Numbered from the stretch's first letter, positions 27,427-37,334 are shown. The stretch: DNA of 64,000 nt from Colwellia psychrerythraea (GCF_000764185.1 NZ_JQEC01000039.1:156147-220146); one strand, 5' to 3'. The notes: generated from the sequence alone by a model not told the origin. Numbers and translations are program-made.

Positions 27427-29079
27427 CTAGTCTTTAATTGGTAACGTTAGCGTATTTTGTTGATCACCTTGATAGTTGATGTCTATATGATAAAAAGATG
27501 AGGATGGTTGGCTATAAAGTAAATCTACGGTATCAATGACTAGAGCAATATAATGTCCCGCAGGTACATCGTAGGCGGTAGCTCCTAGCTCTATATCAAT
27601 CGCTATTTTTGAATGGGCAGATGCATCCACTAAAGTATAAGGTGCATGAGTGATAAGCCTTGCTGTGCCAGTAAAATCAACGTCATAAAGATATGCGACT
27701 AGCATTACGTCACTAGCACTTGGTGTAAGGTTAATGTGAATTTTAGGTATACCACGTAATGAAGTTTTCTCAGTTAACCAATCAGACTCCCATCGTATGG
27801 CATGAATGGTACTGATAAAATTCATATTGGATATAATGGGCAAATCAAGAAAATCTTCTGTGATATAAGAGAGTATTGGAATTCCTGAGGTGGCAAGAGT
27901 ATCTAAACTACCATAAAAACGGTCTATTTTTGGCCACCATGGATGGTATGGTGAGGTTTTTATATCACCGTCACCGTCTAATTCTTTTTCATGTAAGTAC
28001 CATGTGTTATCACTAACATTTGTTGACGGCCAATTTTCAAAAGTATCATAATCAGCAAACTTTACTTCCATTTCTACTTGCGGTTTGTCGATGACACCGT
28101 TATCTATATCTTTAAGCCAATAGTCGAACCAGTCATGAACATTACTCCATACATGATGCTCCGTATTACCCATTGCTAATACTTCTGCGATAGCATGTGT
28201 GCCTTGATTAAGGTCTAAATGTTTAGGCACAGACAGCGCATTAAAAAGTGATAAAACACTATTAGCTTGAAAAAGGTTATCACCAAAATTATTTGAAATA
28301 TATATTGGCACCTGTCTTTGATTAAGCTGTTCAACATAAGTTAAAGGTGAACGTATATCGGCCCATTCGGTTATTTCATCAATACGTTCTTGCTTAAGTA
28401 ATCCCAGATAATTTTGCGCAATTTCATCACTAGGGTTACCCGTTAAATACCCTAAACCCGTGAGTAAACCTCCCCAAATTAAGCGAGGTGTTTGTTGACC
28501 ATATAGTGACTCGGTTAAGCTTCCCCATGTACTCATTGCTGCAACAGCTGCTATTCGGCTTTCACTAGCCGCACTGAGTAAACTAATGCCTGAGCCGTAA
28601 GAAATCCCAGCAATACCTATTCGTTCACTGTCAACATTGGTATTTGCTTCTAAGTAATCAATAACGGCTGAAACGTCATCAAGATCTTCAGGTCCAGCTG
28701 TTGATATTTGCCCCTCTGAATGACCAAAACCTCGTGTTTCATAGCTTAGTACGATGTAACCATTTTCAGCAAAAACTGCCGCTTCAGTAAGATATTCATA
28801 TTCATTCATGCCCCAGCTATTAATAAAGATAATGGCTGGGTAATGTGCTTCTCCGGTAGTTGGTTGAAAAATATTGGCCTGCAATCTTATATTGTCATAG
28901 GCCGTGATGACAACGTCATCATCAGTGGTATAAAGATCTGACTTTTTAAATATTGGTTGGCCGACAATACCAGATAATAAGCCTGCCAAGTCAGTGGCAT
29001 TTGATATAGCTGTTGTTAGTATCAGTAGTATAAATAGCAGCAGCTTTGTTATTTTTCTTGGGGGGGTAATCGTAATCAT
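27427..29079 (-). CDS. exported CocE/NonD-family (S15-type) hydrolase
   Basis: Alpha/beta-hydrolase of the X-Pro dipeptidyl-peptidase/CocE family, 550 residues from the chosen start. The signal peptide is KLLLFILLILTTAISNA. The nucleophile is Ser160 in GISYGSG; the oxyanion region FINSWGMNEYEY and ETRGFGHSEG are typical. The C-terminal beta domain (LHEKELDGDGDIK, VSDNTWYL, LVIDTVDLLYS) is the jelly-roll usual for this family. The ATG at 29079 has AAGGAA upstream; a longer ATG-less extension to 29124 is less likely. Substrate unknown: an ester or peptide amide. A C7 run lies in codons 4-6. Confidence 0.85.
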   Translation of the reverse strand: MITITPPRKITKLLLFILLILTTAISNATDLAGLLSGIVGQPIFKKSDLYTTDDDVVITAYDNIRLQANIFQPTTGEAHYPAIIFINSWGMNEYEYLTEAAVFAENGYIVLSYETRGFGHSEGQISTAGPEDLDDVSAVIDYLEANTNVDSERIGIAGISYGSGISLLSAASESRIAAVAAMSTWGSLTESLYGQQTPRLIWGGLLTGLGYLTGNPSDEIAQNYLGLLKQERIDEITEWADIRSPLTYVEQLNQRQVPIYISNNFGDNLFQANSVLSLFNALSVPKHLDLNQGTHAIAEVLAMGNTEHHVWSNVHDWFDYWLKDIDNGVIDKPQVEMEVKFADYDTFENWPSTNVSDNTWYLHEKELDGDGDIKTSPYHPWWPKIDRFYGSLDTLATSGIPILSYITEDFLDLPIISNMNFISTIHAIRWESDWLTEKTSLRGIPKIHINLTPSASDVMLVAYLYDVDFTGTARLITHAPYTLVDASAHSKIAIDIELGATAYDVPAGHYIALVIDTVDLLYSQPSSSFYHIDINYQGDQQNTLTLPIKD

Positions 29080-29284
29080 CAATAAATTCCTTGTTTTTTT
29101 TATAATATTAGGGAAGTAATGCACTATTTTATTGAGTGCTTTTTAAACATAGTAAAATTATTGATGATCAATATTTATCTTCTTTATCCTTATTATTTCC
29201 GCAATTGATAAGGTGTTTACCCCGTTATGGATATGCTTAAAATAAATAGGGGCGAGCCGTTTTATACTAAAAACAATGTTATTA

Positions 29285-29447
29285 GGGAAAACTTATAGCA
29301 CGAGCTTAGCGGCAGGAATTGCGGTTTACGCTAGTTGACATTGCAAGCTGAATGTTCTGCTGCGTAGGACGCTTTGGGGATTTAAAAGTGGGAGCGGAGC
29401 GATCGTTGCTCTTTTTGTGTAGTCGTCACCGCGACGCCAAGCAATTT
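29285..29447. repeat. composite repeat, right-half fragment
   Basis: GAGCTTAGCGGCAGGAATTG through GCTTTGGGGATTTAAAAGTG to GTCGTCACCGCGACGCCAAG. It matches the right half of copy 3 (22245-22392). The left half is absent. The rest of the 29080-29472 gap is non-coding. Confidence 0.8.
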
Positions 29448-29472
29448 AGATAATCACTGAAAAATAATGAGT

Positions 29473-29943
29473 CTACTTAACAGTGATATGTGCAGAAAAA
29501 TTAAAGGTGTTTTCTGGTTCTGTCTCTAAGTTATCCGCGAAGTAAACTTTATATTTACCTGCTTTTTCAAAAATAACTTGTTCACTCTTTTGACCATTTA
29601 TCCAAATTGTACCTTTGGTATTTTTTATAGGGATCTCTAATACTTTCATCAATGAAAATTCTTCTTCGGGCATCATTAAAACACCAGCTTCAACACTTTG
29701 TATTATAAAAAACTGACCGTTAGAATCGACAATGGCTAAGTTTTTAGGTCTTAGCTTTGGTAAATTAATTGTTAGATCATCATTAATTGTTAACTCTGTG
29801 GGAGTAACAAAAAATTGGGTTGTATTATTATTTTCTAATGTTTCAGGTTGTGTAGTGCTACAGCTTATAGAAAGAAGTACCAAGAAGGATAATATGAGTT
29901 TTTTAAGTTTGATAGGACGTTTAGTATTTGATTGTTCTTTCAT
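29473..29943 (-). CDS. lipoprotein of unknown function
   Basis: 156 residues with an N-terminal lipoprotein signal (KKLILSFLVLLSISC), lipid attachment expected at the Cys of SISC. The mature domain of about 125 residues looks like a beta-sandwich: RPKNLAIVDSNGQFFIIQ, LMMPEEEF, INGQKSEQVIFEKAGKYKVY and FADNLETEPENTFNFSA. A frame-disrupted paralogue lies at 18441-18867. Function unknown. The ATG is preceded by GGATTACA. Confidence 0.75.
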   Translation of the reverse strand: MKEQSNTKRPIKLKKLILSFLVLLSISCSTTQPETLENNNTTQFFVTPTELTINDDLTINLPKLRPKNLAIVDSNGQFFIIQSVEAGVLMMPEEEFSLMKVLEIPIKNTKGTIWINGQKSEQVIFEKAGKYKVYFADNLETEPENTFNFSAHITVK

Positions 29944-30330
29944 TGTAATCCATTATATTCAGCTATCCATACTGTCTTCATAGTAAAATAAAATCATGAT
30001 GTTAGCTATGAAGTCACTTAGAATAGAAGTACCCACATTATTACTAGAAAAAAAATCGAATGTTGATGGTGTCCCTACAGATCTATGGGTGCTTTACAGA
30101 GCCCATTAATCCGTAATTTCGGTAGCGGCAATGAGTCGGGACTAGTGTAAGTTTTTTGTATAAACTTAATGGTGAATATCTTAGATGATTTCTATATTCT
30201 ACTACTGATAGTGGCTTCAGGATAAAGAATATTAGCGTCGTTTTTTTTGCGAGAATATTAATCATATATAAGCTCAATGTTTTATAAGCGGGCTCTACCA
30301 TCTTCTGAGATCCTCATTCATTCAGTGCTA

Positions 30331-30490
30331 ATACCAATACACAAATTAAGTGATCATTTCTACTTGTTAAAATTAATAACTATTACGTTATTTATTTAGT
30401 AAGTAAAACAAATTATTAGTTACATAAATGCTTTGTTCTTATCATTTCTTCTACGTATAAAATAGATCACTTAATTAATGTAACTGGTAT
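30331..30490. mobile_element. MITE-like element, family B copy 1 (160 bases)
   Basis: Imperfect terminal inverted repeats of about 26 bases: left ATACCAATACACAAATTAAG then TGATCA; right (reverse complement) ATACCAGTTACATTAATTAA then GTGATCT. The AT-rich interior has no reading frame. It ends 26 bases before the start codon of the retropepsin-like gene. A related element is at 42026-42290. The rest of 29944-30516 holds no recognised gene. Confidence 0.7.
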
Positions 30491-30516
30491 AAAGTAGGAA
30501 AACTAAAATTATTTGG

Positions 30517-31695
30517 ATGGGCATTATGTGGAGATTGGTTTTTGTATTAATTTTATTTACTTCTGTTAGCTTAAATGTTTATTTTTTTATGAAATTAAAT
30601 GTTCATGCTATTGAAAATACATTTCTACAGAGTAGCTTTCATCAAGAAAATGTTATTAAAACAACAAGAGTTTCAAAAAGAAATGTTGTTAATAATGCCG
30701 CTGAATTACAGGGATATAAACAAAATTTACTTGATAAAATTAAACAAGCACTCATTCAACAAGATTATTATTTAGCTAGTTTTTTAATTAATGGTTTAAC
30801 CGATACAAATGAATTAGAGCAGTTAATAGTAATATGGTTACAAAATTCTACGGCGTTATTAGCTGCTCAGCAGTTTGTACCCCTTGATCATTCAATAAGT
30901 GCCTATTTAGAGTTTAAAGCGGATGATCAACGTTTTCTCTATTTACAAGTGGAGTCTGAACTAGCGCAAGGGCACTTATTAGTAGCTATAAAACATGCGT
31001 ATGATATTCAACATCATGTGTTCACTGAAGCGAAAAAAGTGAATGTTATTAATGCTGCTAGAGAGCTAGTGCAAGAAGCTATAGCGCCGCTAATTAAGAA
31101 TAACTTGTGGTTAGAGCTGAAAGAGTTAGTTGTAGAGATTAGTTTATATGACCAAGAATACCTTTACTTACAATGGGTGTTTGCCCAAGCACAATATCAG
31201 CTAGGTGAGCTTGAACTTGCACTTAATTCGCTTGAACCTTTATTGATGGAGCCTAATTTCCAAGTAAAAGCGCAAGCCTTGTATAACAAGATTGAATTAT
31301 CATTACAAAAAACAGAAAGTATTGCTTTAAGTCGTCAAGGTGCGCATTTTATTGTGCAGGCGACCATTAACAATAACTTTAATGTTGCTTTAATGTTAGA
31401 TACGGGGGCAAGCATCTCTTTATTATCTGAACAGGCCTTTGAACAATTAAACCAGTATTCAGAAGTCGTGTATGTTAAAGACTTAAGACTAAATACTGCT
31501 GGTGGCCAAGTGACAGCAAGCCTTTATCAAGTGGCAGAATTTGATTTGCAAGGCTATGTTTTACGACCGTTTGTTTTTGCCGTAAGCCCTTTTATGAGTG
31601 AAGGAAGTGATGGTTTGTTAGGTATGAACTATTTGTCTTCTTTTGATTTTCATATTGATCAAACGAATAATTTACTGATCTTAAAAAATAAATAA
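30517..31695 (+). CDS. membrane-anchored retropepsin-like aspartic protease
   Basis: 392 residues: an N-terminal membrane anchor (LVFVLILFTSVSLNVYFF), a central helical region of about 200 residues with TPR-like pairs (LYLQWVFAQAQYQLGELELA), and a C-terminal clan AA aspartic protease domain. The catalytic motif is LMLDTGASISLL with Asp295. DGLLGMNYLSSFDF near the C-terminus is the hydrophobic-Gly element of this family. Such single-domain enzymes act as dimers; the substrate is unknown and periplasmic location is likely. ATGs at 30517 and 30526 are both possible. A MITE ends just upstream. Confidence 0.8.
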   Translation: MGIMWRLVFVLILFTSVSLNVYFFMKLNVHAIENTFLQSSFHQENVIKTTRVSKRNVVNNAAELQGYKQNLLDKIKQALIQQDYYLASFLINGLTDTNELEQLIVIWLQNSTALLAAQQFVPLDHSISAYLEFKADDQRFLYLQVESELAQGHLLVAIKHAYDIQHHVFTEAKKVNVINAARELVQEAIAPLIKNNLWLELKELVVEISLYDQEYLYLQWVFAQAQYQLGELELALNSLEPLLMEPNFQVKAQALYNKIELSLQKTESIALSRQGAHFIVQATINNNFNVALMLDTGASISLLSEQAFEQLNQYSEVVYVKDLRLNTAGGQVTASLYQVAEFDLQGYVLRPFVFAVSPFMSEGSDGLLGMNYLSSFDFHIDQTNNLLILKNK

Positions 31696-31734
31696 TCAGC
31701 AGGCATTTAATTCACTTTGCTAACTTATACTGAT

Positions 31735-32090
31735 TCCATTAAGTGGGTGATCTTTTTGTACGCAGGAAAAATAATTCAAGGGTAGGTGTTTGATTGCATC
31801 GATTCTCTTCCTGCCTTTGGAACCTATCGGAGCTGTTACATCAAACGTAATGATACCTTCAACACAATATCTTCGACGTTGCAGCAATGAAGGAAGATCA
31901 GGAGCATATGCATCCGGCATTCTCTAATCAGTCATATTCATGTGACGTCTGCATTGTCTAATAATGTACATTCAGGTATTACCATCATCCATGATGATAA
32001 TACCTGAATGTTGAGCCTCACTACGGCGTTTGAATAAGCAAGCTTAGTGCTTGTTGATATTGTGGTTTTTTATTACCATAAGAGCATTTT
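31735..32090. repeat. composite repeat, left and middle parts
   Basis: Recognisable blocks: GGAGCTGTTACATCAAACGT, CTTCGACGTTGCAGCAATGA, the linkers GCATTCTCTAATCAG and TGCATTGTCTAATAA, the hairpin GTCATATTCATGTGAC (31931-31946), and CATCATCCATGATG with outer arms TATTA/TAATA. The right terminus is missing. No gene is seen here; a 66-codon minus-strand frame is a repeat shadow. Confidence 0.78.
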
Positions 32091-32125
32091 AAAAAGGTTA
32101 TCTTAGTTGCTCAAAGGACAATTGA

Positions 32126-33199
32126 ATGAATAAATATGTATATATCGGCATAATTGTACCTGTCATATTATCATTTGTTTTTGTAGCTCAAAGATGGAGG
32201 TCGATTGTTCCCTTGCCTAAAAAATTTTCTGAGTATAATTTTCTTTCAGAAGGAGACGTGGCATCTGAAAGTTATGAGGTCGTTAAATTATTTGATACTT
32301 GGAAAGGACCTACTATTGTCGATGGCATTATTCACTTAGATGCTGTTATTTATGATTCAGAAAAGGAAATCGTGTTGTTTGAAACACACGTTATAGATTA
32401 TGACAAAATTGATGATGAAGTAGAGGAAAAACTCCCGTACAGAGTATTCTTGAAAATTAGTAAAGATGGGATATTCAGTGACTCTATTACATTAGATTAT
32501 TCTTCTTCATTGCATAATTCTGGAATCATTTATTATAACGATTGTTATATTGATTGGGCGAACAGCGGGGATAAGACTAAAAAGGACTATACCGACATTA
32601 TCAGTGATGAAAATCTCACACTTCAACAATTAGACAACTTAATAAAAGGTGCTAGTGCATTTGATTTAGCCATTGACTATGATAATGACTTGACCAACCT
32701 TTACCTAAGGCATGAATCAGGTATAAAACTTATACAATCTAAAAAATTGTATAAAAATACAGAAGGGAGTTTTGGTCCAATAAGAATGCCTACCTTAAAG
32801 CCATACAAAGTCAGTTATACACCACGCTTTGAAGAAATACATTATGCTTATGAAAAGCCAAAAAACGGAGTGATGACAGACCTAACTTATTCTATTGACA
32901 CTGAATATTTTATAAAGAATGAAAAGCACTCAAGCTCCTTAGGTGACTATAACAATACAAGGCGTGTAGGCTGGGACGGCATTGGTTATTTTAATTTGGA
33001 GCACAATTCAGAATTTATTAAGTTTAAGGGTTATGCCTTTAAAGAAAAACTTGATCGCCATTTGGTCTATTACCCCATTGGAAAAGATAAAAGCTTGGCC
33101 ATTATTTATCTAAATAAAACCGCTTATGATCTTAGACCGTTCGAAAATACCGGAGTATATGTTATTCGACCTAAACAGGGACAGAATAACATTAATTGA
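32126..33199 (+). CDS. membrane-anchored protein of unknown function
   Basis: Not recognised. 357 residues with one N-terminal helix (YIGIIVPVILSFVFVA) and a large soluble part rich in D, Y and K. Notable stretches are IVDGIIHLDAVIYDSEKEIV, LFETHVIDYDKIDDE and FDLAIDYDNDLTNLYLRH. The pattern suggests a beta-rich extracytoplasmic domain. AAAGGA precedes the ATG. The stop codon at 33199 touches the left end of a composite repeat, so the repeat may have shortened or replaced the original 3' end. Confidence 0.6.
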   Translation: MNKYVYIGIIVPVILSFVFVAQRWRSIVPLPKKFSEYNFLSEGDVASESYEVVKLFDTWKGPTIVDGIIHLDAVIYDSEKEIVLFETHVIDYDKIDDEVEEKLPYRVFLKISKDGIFSDSITLDYSSSLHNSGIIYYNDCYIDWANSGDKTKKDYTDIISDENLTLQQLDNLIKGASAFDLAIDYDNDLTNLYLRHESGIKLIQSKKLYKNTEGSFGPIRMPTLKPYKVSYTPRFEEIHYAYEKPKNGVMTDLTYSIDTEYFIKNEKHSSSLGDYNNTRRVGWDGIGYFNLEHNSEFIKFKGYAFKEKLDRHLVYYPIGKDKSLAIIYLNKTAYDLRPFENTGVYVIRPKQGQNNIN

Positions 33200-33320
33200 T
33201 TTTTCGCGGTGGCAACGATACCTAGAAGGAAGAGTGAGACTAACCCCACTCTTTCTTCCTCTGGAATCCCTTGGAACTGTTAACAACCGTACTCCTCAAT
33301 TCCTTCAATCAACTCACTAA
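33200..33320. repeat. composite repeat, left-end fragment
   Basis: TTTTTCGCGGTGGCAACGATACC, then the AAGAGTGAGACTAACCCCAC / CTTTCTTCC hairpin and TCTGGAATCCCTTGGAACTG. Only the left third is present. The bases from 33320 to 33539 show no gene. Confidence 0.78.
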
Positions 33321-33539
33321 ACATAATAATCGAGGGGGCAGAACCCTGATTTACTGTGTCTGAAAAAACAACAGATTTCACACTGACAACCTTAAAACGT
33401 ACTAAATAAGCAATTATTTGCAAGATAATTGCAAAAATACGTTCGAATAGGCCCATTTAAACGACAACACACCTAAATTGGGGCATTTTTCATATCAAAA
33501 CCTAGCACTTAAAGCTTAAAAATTAAAAAGAGGAATGTT

Positions 33540-34250
33540 ATGACCAATACATTATCTAATGTGAAAACCAATTATACCTATGTGGCAGGGATAACCTATG
33601 TGCTCATTATTGTACTGGCCCTGATCCCTAGTGCTATTTTTGATCTGGGGTCGATATTAAAAGCAAAAAATGCAGCCGATAACATTATAGGGCATGAGGG
33701 TATTATCAGAATTGGTATTGCGATCGAGTTGTTAATGTTTATCTTGGTTATGGTACTTTCTTGGGCGCTTTATATTATTTTAAAGCCCGTGAATAAAAAC
33801 CTCGCATTATTCGGGTTAATCTTTAGGTTCTCAGAAGCCGTTTTAGGCTGCGTTGTTATTATGTTTTATTTAACGATATTGATGCTGTTAAGCGGCGCTG
33901 AATATTTACAAGTGTTTCAACCAGAACAATTACAGGCGTTAGCGAGATTTTTTGGCAAATTAGGTGGCGTTGGTTATTACATCCTGTTGATCACAATGGG
34001 TATTGGCGGTGTTGCTTATTGCTACTTGTTTTATATTTCGAGTTATATTCCGCGAGTTTTATCCGCTTGGGGAGTGATTACCTATTCAACGATGGTGGTG
34101 TATGGCTTCGTCAATATCATTTTACATAATCCTCCAGCAGAATTGGCTTACGCTATGGCTCCAGGGGCATTATTTGAGGTAACAATTGGCCTTTGGTTAG
34201 CTTTTAAGGGCATATCAGAAAACCAGAACCAAACGGCCTCAATAGAGTAG
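33540..34250 (+). CDS. DUF4386 family membrane protein
   Basis: 236 residues with six to seven hydrophobic helices. It matches the DUF4386 pattern: YVAGITYVLIIVLALIPSAI, GIAIELLMFILVMVLSWALY, FRFSEAVLGCV and FYISSYIPRVLSAWGVITYS. Function unknown. AAGAGGAATG gives a strong ribosome binding site. It is the first of three co-oriented genes (membrane protein, membrane protein, membrane-AraC regulator) with gaps of 84 and 127 bases. Confidence 0.85.
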   Translation: MTNTLSNVKTNYTYVAGITYVLIIVLALIPSAIFDLGSILKAKNAADNIIGHEGIIRIGIAIELLMFILVMVLSWALYIILKPVNKNLALFGLIFRFSEAVLGCVVIMFYLTILMLLSGAEYLQVFQPEQLQALARFFGKLGGVGYYILLITMGIGGVAYCYLFYISSYIPRVLSAWGVITYSTMVVYGFVNIILHNPPAELAYAMAPGALFEVTIGLWLAFKGISENQNQTASIE

Positions 34251-34334
34251 GCTGAACTCAATCCAGTCAAACCCAAGCCAGTATATGAATAATGAACAAC
34301 CATTAGATAGGGAAGTTAAAGGGAAGATTTAATA

Positions 34335-34934
34335 ATGCGCATACGTAACTTTAGCCGATGGGATTCTCGTTTTTTCATTATTGCAGGGTGTTTTATGTTG
34401 ATAAACACTGCACTTTTGTGGATTCGTTATGACTCAAATTATCAGCTATCCATTTTATGGACTGCAATACCTGCGATTATTGGCTTAGCGTCGGCTGTGT
34501 TTGGATTAATTAAGCTTTATCCACGAGCCTCAGCTAACGCTCCGCTGGTGGCCAAAAGTGGCGCTGGTTTTGCGTTATTGGCAGCTACTTCACTGAGCTT
34601 AGCTGCGATATGGATTTTTGCTGTTGCCGTGTTTGATGAGGGAATACCAGATCCTGCTCCTCAAGGGCTTCTTGGGTTAATAGCAATATTTATGATAGCG
34701 ATGGTACTGGCGTTTTTTAGCAATGCTATTGCGTTTTTTCGACATAGTGGCCAACGACAAGTTGGTTACTTGTTAACTGTGCCTCTAGCCATGTGGGTTA
34801 TGATGTTGGCGGTAGGAGCAATAAAAGGGTTGGAGGTAGGTCTATCACTTGACTATTACGCTAACGGGCTTATTGCCGCTGCCTTTTTAGCGTTAGGGTT
34901 TACCCTTAGAATAAGCAGAAGTGCGGATAGTTAA
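34335..34934 (+). CDS. multi-pass membrane protein of unknown function
   Basis: 199 residues, about six transmembrane helices, including FIIAGCFMLINTALLWIRY, TAIPAIIGLASAVFGLIKLY, GLLGLIAIFMIAMVLAFFSN and YLLTVPLAMWVMMLAVGAI. No catalytic or transport motif is recognisable. It lies 84 bases after the DUF4386 gene and is probably co-transcribed. GGGAAGA precedes the ATG. Confidence 0.6.
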   Translation: MRIRNFSRWDSRFFIIAGCFMLINTALLWIRYDSNYQLSILWTAIPAIIGLASAVFGLIKLYPRASANAPLVAKSGAGFALLAATSLSLAAIWIFAVAVFDEGIPDPAPQGLLGLIAIFMIAMVLAFFSNAIAFFRHSGQRQVGYLLTVPLAMWVMMLAVGAIKGLEVGLSLDYYANGLIAAAFLALGFTLRISRSADS

Positions 34935-35061
34935 GTGTTTATTTATGCAACCCCTGCTTTATGTAGATCTTAAATATGCATATCTTACGGTTTGTGGATT
35001 CAGGTGACATTTAACTTTATAATTACTGAATGGCATAATAATCTTTTTCTCTGGTAGCAAA

Positions 35062-36198
35062 ATGGTCAACCTTTTACCCACAGTTTTATATTCCTGTATG
35101 TTGGGAATGACAATATCTGCTTTATTCGATGTTTTTAAAAGACCAAAGCAAAGACAAAACGTTTTCCTTAAAGGTCTATTGTTGTTATTGCTAATACATT
35201 TGTCGGGTGAGCTTTTTATCTATTCAGGGGCATATGTCTATGCGCCAGCCCTAGCTGGTGCACAACTTCCTTTTAGAGTTTTGCTTGGCCCAGCCCTCTA
35301 TTTCTATGCTCATGCAACTATGTCGCCAGACAAAAAAATAGATAAACGGATATGGGCATTGGCTTTATCCGGACCTATTCTAGTTTTGTTGGTTATGCTG
35401 CCTTTTATTTTTATGATTAGTCCCGCGGAGAAACTGGCTCTAGCTAACCCACTAACTAGAGACCCAGAGCTATGGAAAATAGCCGTGTTTACTTGTTTAT
35501 CCGCGACCTTTGTATTTATTTTATTCACCGTTTTATTCTTAGTAATGGCCTTAAAACTCCATAACTCCCACCGTCAGCAACTCATGGAACGCTTTTCTGA
35601 AATAGAGCAACGTTCATTAGGTTGGTTTAGAACGGTATTGGTCATTTGGGGAGTTGTTTGGTTAATGTATGCAGTCGAGTTTTCCCTGGGTGCATTGGGT
35701 TGGTTTTGGTTTGGCTCAGGAGTATTGCTGCCAATTCTAGAGGTTTTTGCGCTGGCTATTTTTATACAGCAGGCATTAAGTCAAAAAGTGCTTAATGAAT
35801 CTGAGAAAGGTTTGCCTCGTTCCAGTCAGACTAGAGCTGCTTTACTTAGTGCTGATAAAATGCAATTGATTGCAGTAAAGCTGGAACGTGCAATGATCGA
35901 CGATAAGTTATTCTTGCAAGATAACTTATCGCTAAACAAGCTATCTGAATCTATCTCTGAAACTGAAAACCACATTTCAGAAACACTCTCTCAATTTTTA
36001 CACACCAAATTTTTTCAGTTTGTTAATAGCTTTCGAGTCGAAGAAGCGAAGAAGGCTTTACAGGATAGCGACAAGTTAATCACTAGTATTGCCTTTGACG
36101 TTGGTTTCAATTCTAAATCGACATTCAATACAGCGTTTAAAAAAATAGTTGGTTATAGCCCTACAGCATACCGAAATTCACTACTCGACAATAAATAA
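35062..36198 (+). CDS. AraC family regulator with N-terminal multi-helix membrane domain
   Basis: 378 residues. Residues 1-235 form about seven hydrophobic helices, a membrane sensor module. Residues 280-375 are an AraC-type DNA-binding domain: LSLNKLSESISETENHISET for the first helix-turn-helix, and ITSIAFDVGFNSKSTFNTAF then KKIVGYSPTAYR for the second. This architecture suggests a membrane-bound one-component sensor. The two upstream membrane-protein genes may be its targets or partners, which is inferred from position only. Confidence 0.82.
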   Translation: MVNLLPTVLYSCMLGMTISALFDVFKRPKQRQNVFLKGLLLLLLIHLSGELFIYSGAYVYAPALAGAQLPFRVLLGPALYFYAHATMSPDKKIDKRIWALALSGPILVLLVMLPFIFMISPAEKLALANPLTRDPELWKIAVFTCLSATFVFILFTVLFLVMALKLHNSHRQQLMERFSEIEQRSLGWFRTVLVIWGVVWLMYAVEFSLGALGWFWFGSGVLLPILEVFALAIFIQQALSQKVLNESEKGLPRSSQTRAALLSADKMQLIAVKLERAMIDDKLFLQDNLSLNKLSESISETENHISETLSQFLHTKFFQFVNSFRVEEAKKALQDSDKLITSIAFDVGFNSKSTFNTAFKKIVGYSPTAYRNSLLDNK

Positions 36199-36424
36199 CC
36201 TGAACTATGCCGGTTGATTACCCCTTCTTTTAGTGTCGGCTTACTTAACACTTCTATCCGTTATAATTGTTAATACCGTAACAAGTAATTGTTTTAGTTG
36301 ATTTATGCTTAATTGGTTCGATAATTGCTTATGGCCAGCCATAAGCACTTTAGTCAAGTTGATGCTAAATACTGTGACAGTTGTGCATTACTAGAAAACA
36401 ATTTTAGATCGAATAGGAAAGATA

Positions 36425-37273
36425 ATGGGAATTTTTACCAAGGCTATCGTGATAGCAGGTTTTAGTGCGATGGCTTCTTTGGTTTCGGCAACGCCGATTG
36501 ATTTGGGCGCGGCGGGTAGTTACACCTTACTGAGCGCGGGTGAGCAGTTTCCCGTCGGCGGCACTATGGTACTGGGCTCTGAAGCTCAAATTTGGGGTGA
36601 TGTCGGTGCGCGTAATTACTTGAGTACTGCCCCAGGCGTGAAAATACACGGTAATCTGCATGGTGGTTATATAAATGCATCGCCGGGGCTGGTTGTAGAT
36701 GGCGAGACGCGAGAACTAAGTGATCCCGAGTGGGATGTGATTTTTGCAGATCTTGAAGCTGCGGTTTTTAGTGCAGCTAGTCTCGGTGGTAGCCTTCTTT
36801 CCTCTGTGAATAGCACTCAGGTACTGACTGCGTCTGGCTCCGGGCTGGATGCCTTTATCATTGATGGAGATATCCATTTGGCTGGCGGCGACACCCTTAC
36901 TTTAAGTGGCTCTGCTACTGATGAGTTTGTAATTAATATCACCGGTAACTTTTTTCTGGGTGGCGGATCTGCAATTCAGCTAGATGGTGTGTTGTCATCT
37001 AATGTATTATTCAACTTCCTCGATGTAGGCTGTACCGCCAATGTGGCTGCGGGCTCTTTTGTCGGGACGTACATTTCTTCTGGGTGTAATTGGATTCTTG
37101 GTGACGGTTTAATCTTAGCGGAAACCCAAATCCTGGTTGGTAATATCCCAACGGCTAACTTGCAAGATGTTATTGGTGTGCCAGTAACTGTTTCTGTTCC
37201 TGAACCCTCATCCATCTTGCTGATGCTATTGTCTCTATTTGGTATGGCTCTGGTTCGTAAGAATACCGCGTAA
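36425..37273 (+). CDS. DUF3494 (ice-binding-like) protein with PEP-CTERM signal
   Basis: 282 residues: a signal peptide (FTKAIVIAGFSAMASLVSA), a beta-helical domain resembling DUF3494 ice-binding/adhesin proteins (LGAAGSYTLLSAGEQ, then DEFVINITGNFFLGGGSAIQ, NVLFNFLDVGCTANV and GTYISSGCNWILGDG), and a C-terminal PEP-CTERM tail (VPEPSSILLMLLSLFGMALV, RKN). Two cysteines could pair. Whether it binds ice cannot be told from sequence. Codon use looks more GC-rich than in neighbouring genes, which hints at transfer. AGGAAAG precedes the ATG. Confidence 0.78.
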   Translation: MGIFTKAIVIAGFSAMASLVSATPIDLGAAGSYTLLSAGEQFPVGGTMVLGSEAQIWGDVGARNYLSTAPGVKIHGNLHGGYINASPGLVVDGETRELSDPEWDVIFADLEAAVFSAASLGGSLLSSVNSTQVLTASGSGLDAFIIDGDIHLAGGDTLTLSGSATDEFVINITGNFFLGGGSAIQLDGVLSSNVLFNFLDVGCTANVAAGSFVGTYISSGCNWILGDGLILAETQILVGNIPTANLQDVIGVPVTVSVPEPSSILLMLLSLFGMALVRKNTA

Positions 37274-37334
37274 CAAAGTATTATGAGTTAGCTCTAGCGC
37301 TTGTTTCTTCTATGGCGCTATTTAACTAACCAAA

